5,587 nucleotides of DNA, taken from NCBI GenBank assembly GCA_964563925.1, contig CAZLZD010000119.1, forward strand, positions 1-5,587, read 5' to 3'. How positions within the stretch are numbered: position 1 is the first letter of the stretch; each line of letters begins with the position of its first letter. Positions 1-5,551 of this stretch are shown here, one piece after another. The position numbers were made by a program, and so were the translations under genes. This DNA is from JAUILA01 sp964563925 (GTDB lineage Bacteria > Bacteroidota > Bacteroidia > Cytophagales > Cyclobacteriaceae). The notes beneath the pieces were generated by a model. That model had not been told where the DNA came from. It worked only from the letters and a program-made list of their open reading frames with translations, and ran no database searches.

Positions 1-119
1 AAATGAAGGAACAGGAAATTGAATTACTCCGCACCGTACCCCCTAAACTGTTCCCGTATTATAAGAAGGAAGTGACAGAATATTTTAAAAGGTTGGGTGA
101 CCAAACTGAGAATCCGTAA
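1..119 (+). CDS. 3' end of an upstream gene (partial, function uncertain)
   Basis: An open frame enters from the left edge and ends at TAA 117-119, giving about 38 visible C-terminal residues, including PPKLFPYYKKEVTEYFKRL. This is a charged, helical tail with no diagnostic motif. There is an ATG at position 3, but a 38-residue gene starting exactly at the window edge is less likely than the end of a longer one. Its stop codon directly abuts the ATG of the next gene (TAAATG), which suggests co-transcription and coupled translation. In many Bacteroidota a large membrane protein of the DUF4175 type precedes the ATP-binding protein/ybeY/mnmG set, and tails of the form YYK..V.EYF are plausible for it. 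That identity is a guess from gene order; only the partial reading frame itself is well supported. Confidence 0.6.
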   Translation, partial: MKEQEIELLRTVPPKLFPYYKKEVTEYFKRLGDQTENP

Positions 120-521
120 ATGAACGCAATTAAAATAGAGATCCCATCTCTGTCCGAAAACATTCGGATGATCGAAAGCTTTATCGATAATGCCAAGGAA
201 GAATTCAAACTTGAAGATGATATCTATGGCAACATTATGATCGCGGTAACCGAAGCAGTGAATAATGCGATAAAGCATGGAAACAAAAATGATAAAGCCA
301 AAAACGTGGCCCTCACTCTTAAATTAATGGATCATCGTATCTGTTTTATTATTGAGGATGAAGGCCCCGGATTTAACTTTCACAACCTGCCTGATCCCAC
401 CGCTCCCGAAAACCTGGCCAAGCCGGGTGGCCGTGGCATATTCCTGATGAAGCACCTGTGTGACGAGGTTCACTTTCACGACGAAGGAAAAATTGTGGAA
501 TTGAATTTTTATATCAACTAG
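120..521 (+). CDS. RsbW-like GHKL ATP-binding protein (anti-sigma factor type)
   Basis: This 133-residue cytoplasmic protein is a single GHKL ATPase domain of the HATPase_c_2 type. The N box is EAVNNAIKHGN at residues 45-55, with E45 and N49 placed to bind Mg-ATP. The G1 box is DEGPGF at 80-85 and the G2 box is GGRGIFLMK at 103-111. There is no dimerisation/phospho-acceptor histidine domain, receiver or membrane segment, so it is not a complete sensor kinase. Its length and layout match the RsbW/SpoIIAB group, which bind sigma factors or phosphorylate STAS anti-anti-sigma proteins. No sigma factor or STAS partner is visible here, so its target is unknown. The ATG follows the upstream stop directly, with no clear Shine-Dalgarno sequence. 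It sits 3 bases before ybeY, a linkage I recall as common in Bacteroidota. The domain call is firm; the anti-sigma role is inferred. Confidence 0.93.
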   Translation: MNAIKIEIPSLSENIRMIESFIDNAKEEFKLEDDIYGNIMIAVTEAVNNAIKHGNKNDKAKNVALTLKLMDHRICFIIEDEGPGFNFHNLPDPTAPENLAKPGGRGIFLMKHLCDEVHFHDEGKIVELNFYIN

Positions 522-524
522 GTC

Positions 525-947
525 TTGATACATTTTTTTTCCGAGGATACCGGCTTTACACTCAGTAAACAAAACGCCGTAAAATCCTGGATCTCCGGTA
601 TTATTCAAAAAGAAAAATTGAAGGAAGGGGAGATTAACTATATTTTCTGCAGCGATGAGTACCTGCACGAAATAAACCTGCAGTACCTGAATCACGATAC
701 CTATACCGATATTATCACATTTGACCAGTCAGACGGCGCAGACCTCTCCGCAGATATTTACATCAGCATTGACCGGGTCACGGAAAATGCATCTGAACAA
801 CAGGTGAGCTTCAGAGATGAACTGCACCGGGTAATGATTCATGGAATTTTACATCTTGCCGGATACGGTGACAAGACGCCAAAAGAAAAACAATTAATGC
901 GCGAAAAAGAAGACGTATCTCTATCTTTGCGTCAATCAGAGGAATGA
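525..947 (+). CDS. ybeY: Endoribonuclease YbeY (16S rRNA 3'-end maturation)
   Basis: YbeY is a zinc-dependent single-strand endoribonuclease needed for 16S rRNA 3' processing and late 30S quality control in the cytoplasm. The 140-residue length is normal. The middle carries the family pattern LNHDTYTDIITFD (residues 55-67), followed by a segment matching the usual GDI-ISID strand (here ADIYISID, 76-83). The metal motif is HGILHLAGYGD at 106-116: H106 and H110 are the canonical ligands, while the third position, usually His, is D116. I recall Asp at this place in Bacteroides YbeY too (HGILHLCGINDK), so this is a lineage form and not decay. The Arg normally found before TD-TF is also absent. 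The start is TTG at 525, three bases after the previous stop; no ATG in this frame precedes MIHFFSED, which aligns with the family N-terminus. The stop TGA is followed at once by a parS site. Confidence 0.96.
   Translation: MIHFFSEDTGFTLSKQNAVKSWISGIIQKEKLKEGEINYIFCSDEYLHEINLQYLNHDTYTDIITFDQSDGADLSADIYISIDRVTENASEQQVSFRDELHRVMIHGILHLAGYGDKTPKEKQLMREKEDVSLSLRQSEE
922..929 (+). promoter_or_regulatory. Possible Bacteroidota -7 promoter element (TATCTTTG) before mnmG
   Basis: TATCTTTG matches the Bacteroidota primary sigma -7 consensus TAnnTTTG exactly. It lies inside the last codons of ybeY, on the same strand as mnmG and about 94 bases before its ATG. A transcript from here would begin a few bases before the ybeY stop and carry both parS sites in its leader. 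No convincing TTG element is visible at the expected distance upstream, and an 8-base match with two free positions can arise by chance. This is a tentative call. Confidence 0.25.
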
Positions 948-963
948 TGTTCCACGTGGAACT
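948..963. other. parS site 1 (ParB-binding centromere-like palindrome)
   Basis: TGTTCCACGTGGAACT is a 16-base palindrome centred on CACGTG, off the symmetric form only at its last base (T for A). It matches the bacterial chromosomal parS pattern TGTTnCACGTGnAACA at all but that base. ParB binds such sites, loads as a CTP-dependent clamp and spreads, helping origin segregation and SMC loading. The site starts on the first base after the ybeY stop codon and is 38 bases upstream of a second copy. Confidence 0.9.
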
Positions 964-985
964 TTTAATGCTTCTCAATTGTCGA

Positions 986-1001
986 TGTTCCACGTGGAAC
1001 A
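986..1001. other. parS site 2 (perfect ParB-binding palindrome)
   Basis: TGTTCCACGTGGAACA is a perfect 16-base palindrome with the chromosomal parS pattern. It ends 21 bases before the mnmG start. The start-to-start distance to site 1 is 38 bases, between three and four helical turns. Chromosomal parS sites are typically clustered near the replication origin, often close to mnmG (gidA). No parA or parB gene is in view. The palindrome also falls in the mnmG leader, so bound ParB might affect mnmG expression; that is only an inference. Confidence 0.94.
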
Positions 1002-1022
1002 TTTTCAAAATACGCAGAAAGT

Positions 1023-2885
1023 ATGTTTAGTGAATATGATGTGATTGTCGTTGGGGGCGGACATGCCGGTTGTGAGGCGGCGCATGCAGCAGCCAGAATG
1101 GGCAGCCGTGTGTTGCTTGCCACGATGAACATGAATACAATCGCCCAGATGTCATGCAACCCGGCCATGGGAGGAGTGGCAAAAGGTCAGATCGTGCGCG
1201 AGATAGATGCCCTCGGTGGCATGTCAGGTATTATCGCAGACCGGTCAATGATCCAGTTTCGTATGCTGAACCGCTCCAAAGGTCCGGCCATGTGGAGCCC
1301 GCGTACCCAGAATGACCGGATGAAGTTTGCCGAAGAATGGAGACTTGCCCTCGAAAGGACGCCCAACCTGGATTTCTGGCAGGAAATGGTAACGGGAATT
1401 ATCGTCAAAAACGGTAAAGTCTGTGGGGTCAAGACAGGCATGGGCCTTGAGATTCCTGCAAAAAGTGTAATCCTCACGAATGGTACTTTTCTCAATGGTA
1501 TAATTCATATTGGTGAAAAACAATTTGGGGGAGGCAGATCTGCCGAGCGTTCGGCTAAAGGTATAACCGAACAACTTGTAAGCCTTGGGTTTGAGGCAGG
1601 CAGAATGAAGACAGGTACTCCGCCGCGGGTCGATGGCCGATCCCTGGATTACACCAAAATGGAAGAGCAAAAAGGTGATGAAGATCCATCAAAATTCTCT
1701 TACAGCCCGGAAACAACCCCATTAACAACTCAACGTAGTTGTCATATAACATATACCAGTCCGGAAGTACATGACATACTTGAAACTGGTTTTGACCGTT
1801 CACCTATGTTTAACGGACGCATCCAGGGAGTAGGGCCAAGGTATTGCCCGTCTATTGAAGACAAAATTAACCGGTTTGCTGAACGTGACCGCCACCAGAT
1901 ATTTGTAGAGCCGGAAGGCTGGCATACTGTTGAAGTCTATGTGAACGGATTCAGTACCTCATTGCCGGAAGAAGTCCAGTTCAATGCCCTGAGAAAAATT
2001 TCCGGATTTGAACAGGTGAAGATGTTCCGACCCGGGTATGCCATCGAATACGACTACTTTCCCCCCACACAGCTTCAGATGACCCTTGAGACCAAGCTGG
2101 TGGAAAACCTCTACTTCGCCGGACAAATCAACGGAACTACCGGATACGAAGAAGCCGCCTGCCAGGGACTCATGGCTGGTATCAATGCCCATAACAAAAC
2201 CTTTAACCATTCTCCCTTTACGCTCACACGTTCAGAAGCTTATATAGGGGTACTCATTGATGACCTTATTAATAAAGGTACGGAAGAGCCCTACCGCATG
2301 TTTACTTCAAGGGCTGAATTCAGGATCCTCCTGCGACAGGATAATGCTGATCTACGACTTACCCGTCATGGTTATGAATTGGGACTGGCTTCCGAGGAGC
2401 GAATGTCATTGGCCCGTCAAAAAGAAGATGCTGTAAAACTGCTGTTGGACAATCTGGACAGCGAACGAATTGATCAGGCCGCTAACGATCGTCTCCAGGC
2501 ATTGGGTTCGGCACCGGTTTCTCAAAAAGTTCCGCTCATCTCATTGCTTAAGCGTCCTGAAATAAATATCCATCAGCTCCTGGCCCTGGATGATTCCCTG
2601 AAGAAATATGAAGTCAAATTTTCCAGGGAGGTGCTAGAACAGGCCGAAATTCAAACAAAGTATGACAGTTATATCCGCAAGGAGGAACAACTTGCCGATA
2701 AGATGTCATCCCTTGATAAAGTCAGGATACATGGTGAGTTTGATTATGATGCCGTTCGGTCACTATCCTCCGAAGGAAAAGAAAAGCTCAAAAAAATCAA
2801 ACCCGAAACCCTCGGTCAGGCATCCAGGATCAGCGGCGTGTCACCTGCAGACATATCCATCATCATGGTCCATATCGGCAGATAA
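1023..2885 (+). CDS. mnmG: tRNA uridine-5-carboxymethylaminomethyl(34) synthesis enzyme MnmG (GidA)
   Basis: MnmG is the FAD-dependent partner of the GTPase MnmE. Together they install the (carboxymethyl)aminomethyl group on C5 of wobble uridine 34 in a set of tRNAs, using methylene-tetrahydrofolate and NADH. The 620-residue length is typical. The N-terminal FAD motif is VVGGGHAGCEAA (residues 9-20). It is followed by MSCNPAMGG (43-51, with the conserved C45), SKGPAMWSPRTQ (85-96), ILTNGTFLNG (150-159), RYCPSIEDK with the second conserved Cys at 275, and GYEEAACQG at 374-382. The C-terminal helical domain that contacts MnmE and tRNA runs to HIGR at the end. ATG 1023 fits the family start (MF-EYDVIVVG); there is no strong ribosome-binding site. 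mnmE is not in the window. The 75-base leader holds two parS sites, and the methyltransferase gene follows after 3 bases. Confidence 0.98.
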   Translation: MFSEYDVIVVGGGHAGCEAAHAAARMGSRVLLATMNMNTIAQMSCNPAMGGVAKGQIVREIDALGGMSGIIADRSMIQFRMLNRSKGPAMWSPRTQNDRMKFAEEWRLALERTPNLDFWQEMVTGIIVKNGKVCGVKTGMGLEIPAKSVILTNGTFLNGIIHIGEKQFGGGRSAERSAKGITEQLVSLGFEAGRMKTGTPPRVDGRSLDYTKMEEQKGDEDPSKFSYSPETTPLTTQRSCHITYTSPEVHDILETGFDRSPMFNGRIQGVGPRYCPSIEDKINRFAERDRHQIFVEPEGWHTVEVYVNGFSTSLPEEVQFNALRKISGFEQVKMFRPGYAIEYDYFPPTQLQMTLETKLVENLYFAGQINGTTGYEEAACQGLMAGINAHNKTFNHSPFTLTRSEAYIGVLIDDLINKGTEEPYRMFTSRAEFRILLRQDNADLRLTRHGYELGLASEERMSLARQKEDAVKLLLDNLDSERIDQAANDRLQALGSAPVSQKVPLISLLKRPEINIHQLLALDDSLKKYEVKFSREVLEQAEIQTKYDSYIRKEEQLADKMSSLDKVRIHGEFDYDAVRSLSSEGKEKLKKIKPETLGQASRISGVSPADISIIMVHIGR

Positions 2886-2888
2886 TCT

Positions 2889-3764
2889 ATGACTACCATT
2901 TCAGAATGCATCCTTTGCCAAACGCCCCTTCTTGAACATCTTGCGGTGAAGGATTATTTCCATACGCAGGAAAATTTTGAGTTATTAATATGTCCCGAAT
3001 GTCGTCTCCTGCACACCAGTCCTGCACCACCACCCAACGAAATAGGAAGGTACTACGATACAGATGACTATTTATCTCATACGACGGATAAAAATAATTT
3101 CATTGCGAGGATATATAATATTATTAGATCAATATCCATTAAACGAAAAATAAAATTATTAAATCAATATTCGCCACCGGGCCGCTTACTGGATTATGGA
3201 TGTGGTTCCGGAGAATTCATGCAAGCCTGTCAGCAGAGTGGTTGGATACCAGACGGACTGGAACCCAATGCTCAGGCCAGGGAAAAAGCCCGGTCGTTAA
3301 CTGGCGCAAGCATTATGTCTGACCGGGCACAGATAAACCAGTCCTATCATGTGATCACACTGTGGCATGTCCTGGAGCACTTGTATGATCCGCTGGTAGC
3401 ACTTCGTTTTCTGAGAGACCATCTTCATGCGGATGGGGTAATCATCCTTGCGCTTCCAAATTATGAGTCACCCGATGCCGAACATTATGGGAAGTTCTGG
3501 GCGGGTTACGATGTGCCCAGGCATTTATTTCATTTTAGCCAGCTTGCAGTCAGCCGACTTGCCAGCCAGGCTGGTATGAATGTTGTGTCGGTACATCCAA
3601 TGAAATTTGATGCCTACTATGTATCACTGCTCAGTGAAAAATATAGAAGCCCTGATCATTTTGTTTATCTTCGAGCTCTATGGAACGGCTGGCAGTCTAA
3701 CCGACAGGCCAGCAGCCAGGTCAATTATTCCAGTTTGATCTATGTCCTCAAGCCAAATGAATAA
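2889..3764 (+). CDS. Class I SAM-dependent methyltransferase with N-terminal zinc ribbon
   Basis: This 291-residue cytoplasmic protein starts with a probable zinc ribbon made of C7-x2-C10 and C35-x2-C38. A basic Ile/Lys/Asn-rich linker follows (about 68-94), then a Rossmann methyltransferase domain of the Methyltransf_23 type. The SAM-binding motif I is LLDYGCGSGEF (100-110), an acidic residue (E125 in GLEPN) closes the next strand, and LWHVLEHLYDP (158-168) is the post-motif region. WAGYDVPRHLFHFS (204-217) is a signature I associate with the Bacteroidota proteins of this type, often found beside mnmG. The substrate is not known; similar folds act on sugars, lipids or quinone precursors, and nothing here decides among them. 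The gene follows mnmG by 3 bases and overlaps the next gene, so co-transcription is likely. An AT-rich patch (3091-3170) encodes the linker. Family is sure; function is open. Confidence 0.93.
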   Translation: MTTISECILCQTPLLEHLAVKDYFHTQENFELLICPECRLLHTSPAPPPNEIGRYYDTDDYLSHTTDKNNFIARIYNIIRSISIKRKIKLLNQYSPPGRLLDYGCGSGEFMQACQQSGWIPDGLEPNAQAREKARSLTGASIMSDRAQINQSYHVITLWHVLEHLYDPLVALRFLRDHLHADGVIILALPNYESPDAEHYGKFWAGYDVPRHLFHFSQLAVSRLASQAGMNVVSVHPMKFDAYYVSLLSEKYRSPDHFVYLRALWNGWQSNRQASSQVNYSSLIYVLKPNE

Positions 3765-5433
3765 CGTGCTGCTCCGCTGCTTTTTCTTTACCATCCTGTC
3801 AGTATTTTTCTGGCAATGTGCCAACAAGTCTTCGCCTACCGGCGGACCAAGGGATGAGACTCCTCCTCAATTACTTGAAAGTAGTCCTGAATCAGGGCAA
3901 CTGAATTTTGATGGCCAGGAAGTAACTTTGCTTTTCAATGAGGATGTCCGTCTGGACAAAGCCAAAGAACAAATCATTATTACGCCAAGGATTGACGGAG
4001 ATTATGATGTAAAAGCACGGCGGGACCGTATCATTCTGAGTTTTGATTCGGCCCTCATGGAAAATACAACATATACGATCAATTTCCGTGAAAGTGTGGT
4101 GGACATAACCGAAGGCAATCCCGCTGAGCGTCTTTCTGTCGCCTTCAGTACCGGGCCGTACATTGATTCCCTGTCCATTCAGGGGTATATACAGCATGTT
4201 CTAACCGGACAACCGGCTAAACGGGCTACAGTATCCCTTTATTACGCTGATGACACGACCAACATTTTAAATGGTCTCCCTGTCTATTTTACAGAAACCA
4301 ATGACAGTGGCAGGTATGAACTTACAAATCTGCCCTCTGCAGATTTCCGCATTTATTCATTCCAAGATGGTAACCGTAATCTGACAGCCGAAACCGGATC
4401 TGAATCATATGGTTTTTATCCGGATACCCTTCAACTGACCAGTGATATAACTGGCATCAATATGAACCTGGTCAGCCTGGATGTCAGTCCGCTGAAATTA
4501 ATCTCAGCCCGTCCATCCGGGACAACGTATGATGTCAGGCTGAACAAATATATTGTCGATTATACGATCCAGCCTCAGGATACCACTCAGATCATTTATC
4601 ATTCCTTTGCCGACCCTGATCGTCAAACCATCAGTCTTTATCGCCAGGGGCTGCCATCAGATGACAGTACCCTTTTTTATGTAACGGCAACCGATTCCAT
4701 TCAACAAGTATTTACTGATTCACTCTGGGCAAAATTTGAAGATACCTCCAGAAAGCCGGATACATTTACCTCACAGACCACGATATCCCAGATACCCACA
4801 AACAATCCGGTAATGGATGCACGCGTCACATTCTCCAAGCCGATCATATCTGTTAATCCTGACAGTATATACATCTACCTGGATTCTGCCAATCAGATAT
4901 CTTACGCAGACATCGCGACGGAATGGAACGCTAACCGTACTGAAGTTCAGCTCTCCCTGACCTTTGCCGACTCCTTATTCCGGCAGAACGGAGCACAGCC
5001 CGCTCCTGACCAGGGAGCAGTACGTCGACGGCCCCCGGCTCTCATTCAGGGTAACGGAGCCTTCATCAGCGTCGAAAACGATTCTTCCTCTGTCCGCTCA
5101 ACCGACTTGCCTTTTGTTGCTCCATCAGGACTTGCCGTTCTCGTTTTTAGCATAACTACCACCACCGATAGTTACTTTCTTCAATTAATCGATAAAACCG
5201 GCAAGGTTATCCAGGAACGACAACCTGGCAACAGTATCCGTTTCCGAAATTTACCTCCCGGCGAATATCAGCTAAGGGCGGTCATTGACGTCAATCAAAA
5301 TGGAAAGTGGGATCCCGGAAACATTCTTGATAACCAACTCCCTGAAAATATCGTTTATTACAAGGACCGGAGTGGTTCGTCCGTTATAACACTCAGGGCT
5401 AATTTTGAGGTTTCAGAACGCTTCAGTTTTTAG
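3757..5433 (+). CDS. Ig-like (SbsA-type) domain lipoprotein of the Bacteroidota envelope
   Basis: This is a 558-residue probable exported lipoprotein. A short basic start (R7) leads into a hydrophobic segment, CFFFTILSVFFWQ, then C21 as the likely lipidated residue. The lipobox (FWQC) is atypical at -1, but the CANKSSPTGGPRDETPP start is a form I recognise from this family. Residues about 34-133 form an SbsA-type Ig-like domain (Big_5), ending in VAFSTG. About 139-212 resembles a carboxypeptidase-regulatory/prealbumin-like beta fold. A Pro/Arg-rich, probably flexible insert lies at 409-432. Near the C-terminus a repeat of that fold carries DVNQNGKWDPG (511-521), a possible calcium-binding loop. 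Its role in the envelope is unknown. The ATG at 3757 overlaps the methyltransferase stop (ATGAATAA, 8 bases); an in-frame ATG at 3742 adds only five residues and cannot be excluded. No terminator hairpin follows. Confidence 0.9.
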   Translation: MNNVLLRCFFFTILSVFFWQCANKSSPTGGPRDETPPQLLESSPESGQLNFDGQEVTLLFNEDVRLDKAKEQIIITPRIDGDYDVKARRDRIILSFDSALMENTTYTINFRESVVDITEGNPAERLSVAFSTGPYIDSLSIQGYIQHVLTGQPAKRATVSLYYADDTTNILNGLPVYFTETNDSGRYELTNLPSADFRIYSFQDGNRNLTAETGSESYGFYPDTLQLTSDITGINMNLVSLDVSPLKLISARPSGTTYDVRLNKYIVDYTIQPQDTTQIIYHSFADPDRQTISLYRQGLPSDDSTLFYVTATDSIQQVFTDSLWAKFEDTSRKPDTFTSQTTISQIPTNNPVMDARVTFSKPIISVNPDSIYIYLDSANQISYADIATEWNANRTEVQLSLTFADSLFRQNGAQPAPDQGAVRRRPPALIQGNGAFISVENDSSSVRSTDLPFVAPSGLAVLVFSITTTTDSYFLQLIDKTGKVIQERQPGNSIRFRNLPPGEYQLRAVIDVNQNGKWDPGNILDNQLPENIVYYKDRSGSSVITLRANFEVSERFSF

Positions 5434-5444
5434 TGTGAATTCGT

Positions 5445-5453
5445 TGTGGATAC
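5445..5453 (-). promoter_or_regulatory. DnaA box 1 (one mismatch)
   Basis: TGTGGATAC is the reverse complement of TTATCCACA with one mismatch at the outer base. It begins exactly 10 bases before the perfect box 2 in the same orientation, about one helical turn, so two DnaA molecules could bind on the same face. Confidence 0.55.
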
Positions 5454-5535
5454 ATGTGGATAAATACGGACTATTCCACACTAATTACTCGCGTTGCCGA
5501 AACCAGGAGAAGCCATGTGAATTAATACCGGACTA
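5453..5535 (+). repeat. Imperfect direct repeat pair spanning a DnaA box
   Basis: Copy A (5455-5473, TGTGGATAAATACGGACTA) and copy B (5516-5535, TGTGAATTAATACCGGACTA) share 17 of 19 aligned bases, with one extra C in copy B. Both are preceded by CA, so the similarity starts at 5453 and 5514, 61 bases apart. Copy A begins with the perfect DnaA box; in copy B the box has two changes. This looks like an old local duplication of a protein-binding unit. Confidence 0.6.
5455..5463 (-). promoter_or_regulatory. DnaA box 2 (perfect consensus)
   Basis: TGTGGATAA is the exact reverse complement of the consensus DnaA box TTATCCACA. It also begins the first copy of the imperfect direct repeat found here. 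It is the strongest single DnaA site I can see in the window. Confidence 0.7.
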
Positions 5536-5542
5536 CTAACGT

Positions 5543-5551
5543 TTATCCATA
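5543..5551 (+). promoter_or_regulatory. DnaA box 3 (one mismatch, opposite orientation)
   Basis: TTATCCATA differs from TTATCCACA at one base. It faces the opposite way to boxes 1 and 2 and borders the AT-rich tail. On its own it would be weak evidence; its value comes from the cluster. Confidence 0.45.

Noticed and set aside
811..1008. Minus-strand frame whose protein contains FHVEH and STWN segments
   Set aside because: It is a shadow of ybeY plus the parS palindromes; translated parS sites give just such residues. No family resemblance or start signal.
1245..1670. Long minus-strand open frame (141 codons) inside mnmG, with others nearby
   Set aside because: The plus strand encodes a complete, well-conserved MnmG across this stretch; the antisense frames show no motif.
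2662..2892. Plus-strand open frame overlapping the end of mnmG
   Set aside because: It lies out of frame within the conserved MnmG C-terminal domain and reads as low-complexity, non-family protein.
4964..5155. Plus-strand 63-codon frame within the Ig-like lipoprotein gene
   Set aside because: Shadow over the Pro/Arg-rich insert of the real gene; no start signal or motif.
5432..5482. AGTGTG ... CACACT inverted repeat after the last gene, as a terminator
   Set aside because: Only six paired bases with a loop of about 39 bases and no T run; too weak to be a terminator hairpin.
5506..5520. AGGAGA followed at good spacing by ATG, like a gene start
   Set aside because: The ATG is followed at once by TGA, and the GTG two bases on reaches a stop after one codon. 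It cannot start a protein.
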